Source: JBNJGB01 sp051747385 (GTDB lineage: Bacteria; Myxococcota_A; UBA9042; PHBI01; JACKFB01). From it: a DNA stretch of 64,000 bases. The notes under the pieces are model-generated. The model was not told the origin of the DNA. It did not search any database and saw nothing but the letters and a program-made list of their open reading frames with translations. Shown one piece after another: positions 32,240 to 40,311 of the stretch. The stretch is from the NCBI GenBank assembly GCA_051747385.1, contig JBNJGB010000012.1, positions 62,001 through 126,000 of the forward strand. The letters run 5' to 3'. How positions within the stretch are numbered: position 1 is the first letter of the stretch; each line of letters begins with the position of its first letter. The translations under genes were made by a program, and so were the position numbers.

Positions 32240-32318
32240 GGCGTCGCTCCTGGGGGGTGGAGGCGCGGGGAACGAGGCGATGCTAACCCCATCCCCCGGG
32301 CTGTCGTCCACCGGAGGA

Positions 32319-34157
32319 TCAGGGCTCGGCCGACTCCTCCGGGGCCTCGGGGGGCTCCGCAGGCGGCGCGTCGTCGCCCTCCTCGCGCTCCACGGCCTCG
32401 CCGCCGACCTCGAGGATCGTGAACTCCACGCGGCGGTTCTTCGCGCGGCCCGCCGACGTGTCGTTCGTGGCGATGGGGCGGCTCTTCCCGTAGCCCACGG
32501 CCACCAGCCGATCCGCGTCGACCCCCTCGCCCACCAGGTAGTCCAGCACGGCCTCGGCGCGGGCCTGGGACAGGCGCATGTTGTAGTCCCACTCGCCCTG
32601 GCCGTCCGTGTGGCCCTCGATCCGCAGCTTCGTGATGTGCGGGTTGTCCTCCAGGACCTGCGCCACCTCCTCCAGCAGGCCGTGGCTCTTGCGCCGGATG
32701 GTCGCCTCGTCGAGGGCGAAGTGGACCTTCTGGAGGATCTCCAGGCCCTCCCGGGTCACCTTGACCTTCTGGTCCTCCCGGTCCGGGCAGCCGTCCTCGT
32801 CCTCCACGCCGTCGAAGTCCTCCGGGTCGTCGGGGCAGACGTCGTCCTCGTCCGCGATGCCGTCCCCGTCGCGATCGGAGTCCGGGCAGCCGTCCTCGTC
32901 CTTCACGTCGTTGAACGTCTCGGGCTCCAGGGGGCACTCGTCGTCCTCGTCGAGGATCCCGTCGCCGTCCGCGTCCTCCTCGGGGCAGCCGTCGTCGTCC
33001 TGCACCCCGTCGAGATCCTCCGGGTCGTCCGGGCAGGCGTCCGACACGTCGGGGATGCCGTCGGCGTCGTTGTCCGTGTCCGGGCAGCCGTCCGCGTCCT
33101 GGTAGCCGTCGAAGTCCTCGGGATCGTCCGGGCAGGCGTCCGCGTCGTCGTAGATCCCGTCGCGGTCCCGGTCACGCTTCGTCGGCGCCCAGCCCACGCC
33201 CGCGAACACGCGCCAGTCCGGAGAGCTGATCTCCTCGGACAGCCCCACGCCGCCGCCCGCGGTCACGTTCAGGTTGCGGATCGGCTCCCAGCGCAGGCCG
33301 CCGTCCACCTCCGCGGGCAGCCCGAACGGGTCGTCTTCGTCCTCCTGCGTGAGGTCCTCCGGATCGAGGTTCGGCTCGGTCCGGAAGGACGCGTGGAGCG
33401 ACGCCACGAGCTTCAGGGGATCGTAGCCCGTGGGCGCCTCCAGGCCGAGGCCCACGTTCCACTCGTCGTCGTTGACCACGTTGTTGATCTGCCGCCGCGG
33501 CCGGACCGTGTAGCCGACGTTCGCCGCCACGTGGAAGCCGACCTCGTGGCGCCAGTCCATCACGAGCTGGGTCCGGAACCGGGTGGCGCCGTCCGAGTTG
33601 AAGCTGTTGTCGTTGCCCGTCGGCAACAACAGCGTCGTCGCCAGCGCCAGCCCGAAGCCCCCGAACCGGTCCGGCCGGAGGATGGTCCCCTTGGCCAGGA
33701 GCCGCAGGTCGCCGGCCACCGAGCCGTCGATCCGGACCCCCGGGCGCCCCAGGAAGGCCAGGTCGTCGCCGGTCTGGCTCAGGACGAAGGGCATCCGGAC
33801 GCCGACCTCGAGCCGATCGAACAGCCCGAACACGAGGCCCAGGTCCAGCCGCGCCTGGCGGTGCACGAAGCTGGAGTCCAGCTCGCGATCCCCCTGGCCC
33901 TCCTCCTCGCGGAGCAGCCGCAGGGCGTCGTCGGCCAGGTGGAACATCACGGAGCCGCCCAGCCCCAGGTGGGGCACGACCTCGCTGCCGTGGATGTTCA
34001 GGATGTTGAGCTGCTGGGCGTGCAGCGGCTCGAAGTGCTCCACGGCGAACGACGTCGGCTGCTGGCCGCGCGCCTCCGCGCCTCCCACGAGCACCAGCGT
34101 CGCCGTCAGCAGCGCGCCCGCGACCGCCCTCGCCCCTACACGAAGCCCCTCACGCAT
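32319..34157 (-). CDS. OmpA-family outer-membrane protein with TSP3-type calcium repeats
   Basis: 612 residues. Signal peptide to about residue 32 (ALLTATLVLVGGAEARG), an N-terminal beta-barrel-like region (about 35-325) and four Asp-rich thrombospondin type-3 repeats (about 329-455: DGIYDDADACPDDPEDFDG, DGIPDVSDACPDD, DGILDEDDECP, DGIADEDDVCPDD). A C-terminal OmpA peptidoglycan-binding domain follows (about 455-585, IEGHTDGQGEWDYNMRLSQ). The acidic tail is Glu/Pro-rich. The Asp repeats should bind Ca2+ and form a rigid stalk between the barrel and the peptidoglycan domain, an arrangement common in Myxococcota. The ATG at 34157 has a GGGAG 8 bp upstream. It anchors the outer membrane; no partner is needed. 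Confidence 0.93.
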   Translation of the reverse strand: MREGLRVGARAVAGALLTATLVLVGGAEARGQQPTSFAVEHFEPLHAQQLNILNIHGSEVVPHLGLGGSVMFHLADDALRLLREEEGQGDRELDSSFVHRQARLDLGLVFGLFDRLEVGVRMPFVLSQTGDDLAFLGRPGVRIDGSVAGDLRLLAKGTILRPDRFGGFGLALATTLLLPTGNDNSFNSDGATRFRTQLVMDWRHEVGFHVAANVGYTVRPRRQINNVVNDDEWNVGLGLEAPTGYDPLKLVASLHASFRTEPNLDPEDLTQEDEDDPFGLPAEVDGGLRWEPIRNLNVTAGGGVGLSEEISSPDWRVFAGVGWAPTKRDRDRDGIYDDADACPDDPEDFDGYQDADGCPDTDNDADGIPDVSDACPDDPEDLDGVQDDDGCPEEDADGDGILDEDDECPLEPETFNDVKDEDGCPDSDRDGDGIADEDDVCPDDPEDFDGVEDEDGCPDREDQKVKVTREGLEILQKVHFALDEATIRRKSHGLLEEVAQVLEDNPHITKLRIEGHTDGQGEWDYNMRLSQARAEAVLDYLVGEGVDADRLVAVGYGKSRPIATNDTSAGRAKNRRVEFTILEVGGEAVEREEGDDAPPAEPPEAPEESAEP

Positions 34158-34262
34158 ACCGCATCTCCCGGACAGCGTCCCTGCGCCAGGTCGACTCCCT
34201 CCCACCATGGCGCGGCGCCATGCTCCCCGGGAGCGGGGATCCGGTCAATGATTCCCGTGAAG

Positions 34263-34991
34263 TCAGCCGTCGAGGGGCGCAATCGCGCCGGCCGGGTGGA
34301 CGCGGAAGGCGACCGTCCGCAGGGTGCGTCCGTCCTCGTCGCGCACCTCCACGGCCCAATCGCCGGTGTCGCCGGGGCGGACGTGCTTGCGCGACCAGGT
34401 CCGCCAGCCGGGGCTCGTGCCCACGTCCAGGGTGAGCCGCGCACGCTCCTCGCCCTCGTGGCGCCAGATCATGGTCACCGTGGTCGGCGCCCCGGGGTTG
34501 TCCACCTTCACCCAGGCGGTGAGGCGCTCCACGTCGTCCCCGAAGTCCGTGCCCACGCCCACCGGCTCGCGGCGCTCCACGTCCAGGCACAGGGCCGCGT
34601 CCACGACACGCGGCGCCTCCGTGCGGGCCTCCTGCTCGGGCGACGGCTCGGCCTCGGCCTCGGCGACCACGGGCTCCGGCGTGGCCACCGCGGGGTCGGG
34701 CTCGGCGACCACGGAGTCGGCCTCCGCGACCACGGCCCCGTCCTCGGCCGCCGGGCCCTCGAAGTGCACGGCGAGCGACTCCACCATCACCTCCCGGGCG
34801 AGACGCGAGGGCGCCGGGGCCTCCCGAAGCGGCTCCGCGGCCGCGGCCTCGAGGCCGTCCTCGGCCGGCCCCGGCTGGCACGTCCAGGCCACCAGGGCGA
34901 TGCCCACGCCGGGCACGGCCAGGAAGGTCACGACGACCACGCGCAGCATCCCGAGGAGGAAGGTGACGGTGGAGCGACGCTCGGCTGGCAT
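34263..34991 (-). CDS. Membrane-anchored DUF2914 protein
   Basis: 242 residues. A basic start (MPAERRSTVTFLLGM) and one transmembrane helix (about 11-35, MLRVVVVTFLAVPGVGIALV) precede a long acidic Pro/Ala/Glu linker (about 45-150: EPDPAV, EPVVAEAEAEPSPEQ). A C-terminal DUF2914 beta-domain ends the protein (about 155-242, RLTAWVKVDNPGAPTTVTMIW, TWSRKHVRPGDTGDWAVEV). DUF2914 has no defined biochemical role. The linker would place the domain in the periplasm away from the membrane. GGAGG lies 6 bp before the ATG. It follows the OmpA gene by 105 bp in the same direction, and may share its envelope setting. Confidence 0.85.
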   Translation of the reverse strand: MPAERRSTVTFLLGMLRVVVVTFLAVPGVGIALVAWTCQPGPAEDGLEAAAAEPLREAPAPSRLAREVMVESLAVHFEGPAAEDGAVVAEADSVVAEPDPAVATPEPVVAEAEAEPSPEQEARTEAPRVVDAALCLDVERREPVGVGTDFGDDVERLTAWVKVDNPGAPTTVTMIWRHEGEERARLTLDVGTSPGWRTWSRKHVRPGDTGDWAVEVRDEDGRTLRTVAFRVHPAGAIAPLDG

Positions 34992-35392
34992 GGGGAGCCT
35001 CCAGGTTCGCGGTTCTCCCGCCCTCCTCTGCCAGGGCCGTGCCAACCCCTGCCCGCGCGTCATGCCGCGGCGGAGGTGTCGTCCCCGCCGTCCCGATCGT
35101 GTCTCGCGGGACACGGCACCGTGTCCCGTGGGGGTCGGGACCGGGTCACAGGGACAGGTCCCAGTACAAGCCCCGGCCCCCGGGATCGGCGAGCGTCTGC
35201 TGGTGGATCTCGCAGCCCTTCGTCGCGTCGCCGCACGGCAGGTCGTCCTCGGCCGGCACGGTCACGCAGGGGGTCCCGAAGGGCGCCGGGACGCGGCGAC
35301 AGGTCCCCTGGACGCAGCCCGGGCGCATGTGGCCCATGGGCGTCGGGCGCGGGCCAACCCGTCGGGGTGTCCACGTACTCGAGTCCGGCGGT
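34992..35392. other. 401-bp stretch with one doubtful small ORF
   Basis: Between the DUF2914 gene and the next lipoprotein gene. The only plausible frame is the minus-strand 35146-35337 (63 residues, four Cys, MGHMRPGCVQGTCRRV start), which lacks a ribosome site and any recognised domain. It might be a decayed fragment of a Cys-rich secreted protein. Nothing else seen. Confidence 0.3.
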
Positions 35393-35962
35393 TCAGCGCC
35401 ACGCGTCGAAGGCGGCGGTCACCGAGTCGAAGCAGCGCCGCGCCATGACGTGCGCGGGGGCGTCGGACTCGGCGCGCACCTCGTACAGCCGGGGAGGACC
35501 GCCCTCCGGCGTCACCACGACGAGGGTCGCCCGGGTGCCCCAGCGGCGGCCGTCCCGCTGTCCGGACAGGGCGAAGCGGACGGCGGTCTCTCCCACGTAC
35601 GGCACCCGGTCGAAGCGGTTCAGGCGATCGCCCTCCCGACGCAGAGCTTCGACCCTGGCCCTGGCCGCGTCGGCCAGGCGGACGTCGGGCCCGATCTCCC
35701 GCACCCGCACCAGCCCGACGCAGCCCTGTCCATCCGTCAGCCCGGCCACGGCCTCCGGGTCGCGCGCCCTGGCGCCCTCCCGCCCCCAGAGCGTCCAACG
35801 GGACCCGGGCGCCTCCAGGAACACCCCGGCGTCCCGATCCGACACGGTGGCCGGGGGCGCCTCCGAGGGCGAATCCGCCTCGGCCGGGCCATCGTCCCGG
35901 CAGCCCGCCAGCAGCACCTGGAGCACAAGAAGACCGACCAGCCAGGCTCGACCCGCCGCCAT
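35393..35962 (-). CDS. Small secreted lipoprotein of unknown function
   Basis: 189 residues with a lipoprotein signal (MAAGRAWLVGLLVLQVLLAG|C) and an Asp/Glu/Pro linker. A single ~130-residue beta-rich domain follows (SRWTLWGREGARARDP, GCVGLVRVREIG, DRVPYVGETAVRFALSG, GTRATLVVVTPEG) and the protein ends in RCFDSVTAAFDAWR. The ATG at 35962 has GGGGGTGGAG immediately upstream. The domain resembles PsbP/TsdA-type small secreted folds that sense or bind ligands only in general layout; no family assigned. Divergent from the esterase gene at 36058. Confidence 0.65.
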   Translation of the reverse strand: MAAGRAWLVGLLVLQVLLAGCRDDGPAEADSPSEAPPATVSDRDAGVFLEAPGSRWTLWGREGARARDPEAVAGLTDGQGCVGLVRVREIGPDVRLADAARARVEALRREGDRLNRFDRVPYVGETAVRFALSGQRDGRRWGTRATLVVVTPEGGPPRLYEVRAESDAPAHVMARRCFDSVTAAFDAWR

Positions 35963-36057
35963 CTCCACCCCCGTGGACGCCACCCGCCGCGGCGGCGTGT
36001 CCCGCGAGCTTAACACGAAGTGGCCGCGACGCTGCGCGACCCGTACCATGCGGCCCC

Positions 36058-36963
36058 GTGACGACCCGTGCTCCCGGCTCCACGCAGGCTCCCCCGTCCC
36101 GCGGGCTGCTCGCCGCCCTGCGGATGCTGGCGGCGCCGGCGGGCTTCACGCCCCGGCCGCCCACGCACGCCGATCTGCCCTACCGGGATCGGACGGGACG
36201 CGGCGTGGCCCCCCTCGCGGACGTCTGGCTGCCCGAGGGGGACGGGCCCCACCCCTCGGCCGTCCTCGTCCACGGCGGCGGCTTCGTCATCGGGTCGCGG
36301 CGCATGAAGCCCGTCGTCTACCTGGCCACCCGCCTGGTGGAGGCAGGCTTCGCCGTGGCCGCCTTCGACTATCGCCTGGTGTTCCGGGGCGGGCGCCTCG
36401 ACGAGATGCTGTCCGACGTGGACGCGATGATGACCTGGTGGCGGGGACGCGCGGATCGCCTCGGCCTGGATCCGCGTCGGATCGCCATGGCGGGGATGAG
36501 CGCCGGGGGCGCCCTCATGTGGCTCCACGCGGCCGCGGCGGAGCGGCCTCCCGAGCGCCTCGTGAGCATCTACGGCGTCTACGACCTGGCGTGGATGGAC
36601 GGCGTCGGGCCCCGCGTGATGCGGCGCCTGCTCACGCGCTCCGGCGACCCGGGGGTGTGGCGGGCCCGGTCGGCGGTGAGCGTCGCGGACGTGCCCGTCC
36701 CGGCCCTCCTGCTGCACGGGGAGGAGGATCGTCTGGTCCCGCCGGGACACCTGGAGCGACTCCTGGAGGTCCGCCGGGCCGCCGACCTGCCCACGACGGT
36801 GCACCGCTTCCCCGGAGAGCCCCACGGCTTCCTCTGCGACGCGTCCCGCCCCGCCAGCGAGGAGGCGGTCGAGGCCATTCGCGCCTTCCTCACCGCGCCT
36901 CGTCGTCGAAGAGGTGCGCGTACTCGCCGTAGCCCTCCTCCTGGAGGCGATCGGCGGGGATGA
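36058..36963 (+). CDS. Alpha/beta-hydrolase esterase, HSL/Est family IV type
   Basis: 301 residues starting at GTG. The oxyanion-hole motif HGGGFVIGSRR is near residue 72, the nucleophile in GMSAGGALMW near 147, and the C-terminal acid/His in HGEEDRLVPPGHL and PGEPHGF near 225-260: the layout of hormone-sensitive-lipase-type carboxylesterases. It hydrolyses short or medium esters; no export signal. The C-terminal 22 residues (RRRRGARTRRSPPPG...) overlap the 3' end of msrB on the other strand by 74 bp, so the true domain ends near 36890. Start uncertain; an ATG at 36048 is out of frame. Confidence 0.82.
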   Translation: MTTRAPGSTQAPPSRGLLAALRMLAAPAGFTPRPPTHADLPYRDRTGRGVAPLADVWLPEGDGPHPSAVLVHGGGFVIGSRRMKPVVYLATRLVEAGFAVAAFDYRLVFRGGRLDEMLSDVDAMMTWWRGRADRLGLDPRRIAMAGMSAGGALMWLHAAAAERPPERLVSIYGVYDLAWMDGVGPRVMRRLLTRSGDPGVWRARSAVSVADVPVPALLLHGEEDRLVPPGHLERLLEVRRAADLPTTVHRFPGEPHGFLCDASRPASEEAVEAIRAFLTAPRRRRGARTRRSPPPGGDRRG

Positions 36964-37459
36964 AGCGCAGGGCCGCGGAGTTCATGCAGTAGCGCTTCCC
37001 GGTCGGGGGCGGCCCGTCGTCGAAGACGTGGCCCAGGTGGGAGTCGCCCTCCTTGCTGCGGACCTCCGTCCGGGTGCCGAAGATGCCCGGGTCCTCCTTC
37101 AGGACGACGTGGCCGGGCTCCAGGGGCCTGGTGAAGCTGGGCCAACCCGTGCCCGAGCGATACTTGTCCTTCGAGCTGAACAGGGGCTCGCCGGAGACGA
37201 CGTCCACGTAGATCCCCGGCTCCTTGCGGTCCCAGTAGGCGTTGTCGAAGGCCGGCTCCGTACCGTCCTCCCGGATGACCTCCCACTGGAGCGGGGTGAG
37301 GCGCTCCTTCAGCTCGGCCTCCGTCTCCTCCTCGCCGGTCTCGGGCGCCACCTTCGCCGCCTCGCGCTCGGCGGGAGGGAGGTCCGCGTCGGCGTGCTGC
37401 GGGGCGCACGCGACCGCCACGACCGGGGCGATGCAGGCGACGATGATCCGGTTCCACAT
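36890..37459 (-). CDS. msrB: Exported peptide-methionine (R)-S-oxide reductase, zinc-less form
   Basis: 189 residues. Lipoprotein-type signal (MWNRIIVACIAPVVAVAC|A), then an Ala/Glu/Pro-rich linker, then a MsrB domain with GTGWPSFTRPL near 96, SHLGHVFDDGPPPTGKRYCMNS with the catalytic Cys near 153, and AALRFIP. The usual pair of CxxC zinc motifs is absent, marking a zinc-less MsrB. It repairs oxidised methionine in periplasmic or surface proteins; the electron donor must be a periplasmic thioredoxin-like protein. The ATG at 37459 is preferred over an in-frame GTG at 37468 because GGGAGG is placed 8 bp before it. The 3' end overlaps the esterase gene. Confidence 0.93.
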   Translation of the reverse strand: MWNRIIVACIAPVVAVACAPQHADADLPPAEREAAKVAPETGEEETEAELKERLTPLQWEVIREDGTEPAFDNAYWDRKEPGIYVDVVSGEPLFSSKDKYRSGTGWPSFTRPLEPGHVVLKEDPGIFGTRTEVRSKEGDSHLGHVFDDGPPPTGKRYCMNSAALRFIPADRLQEEGYGEYAHLFDDEAR

Positions 37460-37683
37460 GGTCCACACCTCCCGGGGCTGCTCCCGTTCAACCTATGCCG
37501 GACCGATCGATTCCGTCACACCGAACGGTCGGAGGCCCTCGCCGGGGATCGTCCGAGGCGCTCGGCGGTCACAGGTCGCGGCGACCCGATCCTTAAGTCG
37601 AGGGCCCCGGGTCCCGTAGAACGTGTCGGACGTCGAAGGCGCCCGGGGATCGCCCGGGGCCTCGCCCTCGCCCATTGGAACAC

Positions 37684-38835
37684 GTGACGAGAACCCGGAC
37701 GACAGCACGGCTCACGGCCCTCCTGGCCACGCTCCTCCTCGCTGCCCCTGCGTCTGCAGCCGGGCTCTCCCTCGACTGGTCCTGGGCCGACAGCGAGTCG
37801 GACCTCGACCCCGCCGACCGCGCCGAGGCCCAGCACCTCCGCGAGCGCGGATGCCGCGTGCTGTCCCTGTCGGAGACGGAGCGCCAGGTCCTCGGCGTGG
37901 CCGCGACGCGCGTCCGCGAGGTCCTCCGGGATCCCCGGGTCCGCCGCCTCATCCGGACGCGGCGGGACTGGCTCGCCGAGAGCGACGACGGCCGCTGGGT
38001 GGGCGATCCGGACGCCGGCGACCGCTTCCTGGAGGAGCTGGACGCCGCGGGCTTCCGCATCCAGGTCGTCAGCTACGAGCGCACCGCCGACCACGCCTGC
38101 CGGACGGCCCTGGCCGACGAGACCATCCACGGCTTCGCGGCCATCGAGGGTCGGACGCTCTTCCTGCACCGCCGGTACCTGGAGGCCCAGGTGCACGCGC
38201 GGCGCATCGAGGCCGGCCTCCGCAGGCTGGTCCGGACCATGGCCCACGAGGCGACCCACGCCCTGGGGTGGACCCACCAGGACGACGGCCTCGCCGTGGG
38301 CACCTCCCGCTACGCGCGGACCGTCCCGGCCTACATCGGCTGCGTGGCCATGAACCACCCCGACTTCGAGTGGATCGAGGCGAACTGCCACAGGGCCGAG
38401 TGGGACCGCGCCCCCTCGACCTGGGCGGAGCGCCGCGACTCCGACACCGTGGAGGCGTCTGCCCTGTCCGCCGGGCAGCGCGTCCGCGTGCGGGTGCGCC
38501 GCTGGTGGGCTCCGGCGGTGGTAGAGGCCGTGGACGAGGCGCTCGGCCGGGCGCGCGTCCGCTATCGGGTCGGCGACCTGAGCGCCTGGGTCCTGCTGTC
38601 CCGCCTGGGGCTGGACGAGGCCCCGACCCGCCGGGACACGGCGGATCGGGACGCCGCCGAGAGAGACTACTCGTTCGTCTCCTCCTCGGTGGGCTCCATG
38701 GACTCATCCTCCATGGACTCCTCGCCGCGCGGCGCCGACTCGCCCTCGATCGGCTCCATCACGATCTCCACGCGGCGGTTCGTGGCGCGACCCTCGGAAG
38801 TGTCGTTCGAGGCGACGGGTCGCTCCTCGCCGTAG
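37684..38835 (+). CDS. Secreted metzincin-like metalloprotease with a Tudor/Agenet-like domain
   Basis: About 383 residues from the GTG at 37684 (a TTG 9 bp earlier is also possible). Signal peptide to ~24 (LTALLATLLLAAPASAA), then the sequence HEATHALGWTH at about 187-197, an exact metzincin HExxHxxGxxH zinc signature. A putative Met-turn (GCVAMNHPDF) follows about 30 residues later. After ~250 comes a small SH3/Tudor-like segment (RVRVRVRRWWAPAVVEAVDE, RVRYRVGDLSAWV). The last ~55 residues are read antisense to the OmpA gene (convergent overlap 38667-38835) and are Ser/Pro-rich, suggesting an altered or lost stop. I know of no family with this exact layout, so catalytic activity is inferred from the motif. 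Confidence 0.7.
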   Translation: MTRTRTTARLTALLATLLLAAPASAAGLSLDWSWADSESDLDPADRAEAQHLRERGCRVLSLSETERQVLGVAATRVREVLRDPRVRRLIRTRRDWLAESDDGRWVGDPDAGDRFLEELDAAGFRIQVVSYERTADHACRTALADETIHGFAAIEGRTLFLHRRYLEAQVHARRIEAGLRRLVRTMAHEATHALGWTHQDDGLAVGTSRYARTVPAYIGCVAMNHPDFEWIEANCHRAEWDRAPSTWAERRDSDTVEASALSAGQRVRVRVRRWWAPAVVEAVDEALGRARVRYRVGDLSAWVLLSRLGLDEAPTRRDTADRDAAERDYSFVSSSVGSMDSSSMDSSPRGADSPSIGSITISTRRFVARPSEVSFEATGRSSP

Positions 38836-39608
38836 GCCTTCACCCGCATCTGGTCGGTGGGCACGCCCTTGACGGCGAGGTAGTCGCGGACCGCCTGCGC
38901 CCGCTCCCTCGAGAGCTGCTCGTTGTACACGGCCGACCCGCGATCGTCCGTGTGGCCCTCGATGACGATGGAGCGCTCCGGGTGCTCGGTCAGGTAGTCG
39001 GCCACCCGGTCGATCTTCTCCTTGGCCGCCGAGCGGAGCTCGGCACTACCCGTGGCGAACATGGCGCCCGAGGCCAGCGTGATCACCAAGCCACGCGCAT
39101 CCTGGTTGACGTCCACGTACTTCTCCAGGGCGTCCTTCGCCTCGCGGGCCCGCGCCTCAGCCTGCAGCCGCGCCCGGCGCTCGGTCTGCGTCTCCTGGCG
39201 CTGCCGCTCGAGCGCGTCCCGCGTCTCCGAGAGCTCACGCGTCGTGTCTCGCTGGAGGCGCTGCTCGAGCCTCTCCTTCTCCTGGTGCGCGTCGGCGATC
39301 CGCTGGCTCTGGACGCGGATCTGGGCGACGGTGTCGGCGAGCTGCGCGCGCCGCGTCGCGATGTAGGCCCGGTCGCGCGTCACGGGCTCGTCACCCTCGT
39401 CCTCGAAGGCCTTCTCGGCCGTCTTCAGGGCGGTCCGAGCCTCGTGCAGCTCGGCCGGGGCCTGGTCCGCCGCCGGCCCGGACTCCACCCGGTCGAAGGT
39501 GGCTCGAGCCTCCTCCAGCTCCTTCGGTGCGGTGCTGGCGCACGCGGCCAGGGAGACCGCGGCGAGCACCGAGACCGTCGTGGTCACGATGTGCTTCATC
39601 GATGTCAT
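38667..39608 (-). CDS. OmpA-family lipoprotein with DUF4398 domain
   Basis: 313 residues. Lipoprotein signal (MTSMKHIVTTTVSVLAAVSLAAC|A), DUF4398-type helical repeats (about 25-110, ELHEARTALKTAEKAFEDEG) and a coiled coil (about 110-175, DTTRELSETRDALERQRQE). A C-terminal OmpA domain ends the protein (about 185-300, IVIEGHTDDRGSAVYNEQLS, RATNRRVEIVM). It should bind peptidoglycan through the OmpA fold, with the coiled coil spanning the periplasm. A GGAGG lies 5 bp before the ATG at 39608. It follows a second DUF4398 gene by 59 bp in the same operon. Its 3' end is covered antisense by the metzincin gene. Confidence 0.9.
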   Translation of the reverse strand: MTSMKHIVTTTVSVLAAVSLAACASTAPKELEEARATFDRVESGPAADQAPAELHEARTALKTAEKAFEDEGDEPVTRDRAYIATRRAQLADTVAQIRVQSQRIADAHQEKERLEQRLQRDTTRELSETRDALERQRQETQTERRARLQAEARAREAKDALEKYVDVNQDARGLVITLASGAMFATGSAELRSAAKEKIDRVADYLTEHPERSIVIEGHTDDRGSAVYNEQLSRERAQAVRDYLAVKGVPTDQMRVKAYGEERPVASNDTSEGRATNRRVEIVMEPIEGESAPRGEESMEDESMEPTEEETNE

Positions 39609-39667
39609 GTCATCCTCCTCGTGTGTTCGGTTGAGGCGTGGCCTCGGAGCCTGTAGCGCATATGCTC

Positions 39668-40078
39668 CTACCGCTCCTCTCCCGGGAACGGCTTGGTCTC
39701 CGAGGGCAGCTCGCGGCGGAGATCCTGGACCTGCTGCACGGCCTGGGTCGCGCGCGTCCGAGTGGCCTCGAGGCGTGCGATCTGGTGCGCCAGCCTGGCG
39801 TCCACCTGCGCCCTCTCCAGGAAGCGCTTGGCGCGCTCCCCCTCGTCCTCGTCGACGAGCTCCTGGGCGCGGGCGTACTGCTCCTCGGCCAGCTTCAGGT
39901 GGTACGAGGCTTCGGGCACCTCGCGAGCCCCCGCCTCCTCGGCGGTCGAGATCGCGGAGGACGGGCCGGTCATCTCCTCCGTCGACACCTGGGTCGACGC
40001 GCAGGCCATCAGGGCTCCGCCCGCCACGAGGACGAACAACGCCCTCGAGCAGGTGCGTGTCATCGTTCGAACGTTCAT
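39668..40078 (-). CDS. DUF4398 lipoprotein
   Basis: 136 residues. Lipoprotein signal (MNVRTMTRTCSRALFVLVAGGALMAC|A) and a helical DUF4398 domain (EASYHLKLAEEQYARAQEL, RAKRFLERAQVDARLAHQIARLE) of unknown role, thought to be a periplasmic helical hairpin. An AAGGAGG ribosome site lies 5 bp before the ATG. The pairing with the OmpA/DUF4398 gene immediately downstream is typical of gamma- and deltaproteobacteria, where the two may interact in the envelope. Confidence 0.9.
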   Translation of the reverse strand: MNVRTMTRTCSRALFVLVAGGALMACASTQVSTEEMTGPSSAISTAEEAGAREVPEASYHLKLAEEQYARAQELVDEDEGERAKRFLERAQVDARLAHQIARLEATRTRATQAVQQVQDLRRELPSETKPFPGEER

Positions 40079-40311
40079 GGGTACCTCCTTGCCGATACAC
40101 GACGCGTCCGACGGGAGCGCCGGAGCATCCTCCTACGGGTGGTGGCCGACCCCACTGCATCGGGCGTGCCACGAGCCACCCTGCGCCGTGACATGGCGCA
40201 ATGGCGGGGATTCGAGGCTCCGACCGCACGCGCCGGGCGGCGACAGGGCGACGCGAAGTGTCCCAGGATGCCCCAGGCTGGCGAGCTTCTCCCCGCGATC
40301 CCCCGCCGATG

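Noticed and set aside
35146..35337. A 63-residue minus-strand gene
   Set aside because: No ribosome site, no known domain and no conservation could be judged; kept only as a doubtful ORF in the non-coding stretch.
31530..36932. An 1800-codon open frame on the plus strand across FBPase-OmpA-esterase genes
   Set aside because: It is antisense to the aminotransferase, OmpA/TSP3 and DUF2914 genes, which have intact motifs; composition is Arg/Pro/Ala-rich as expected for antisense reads.
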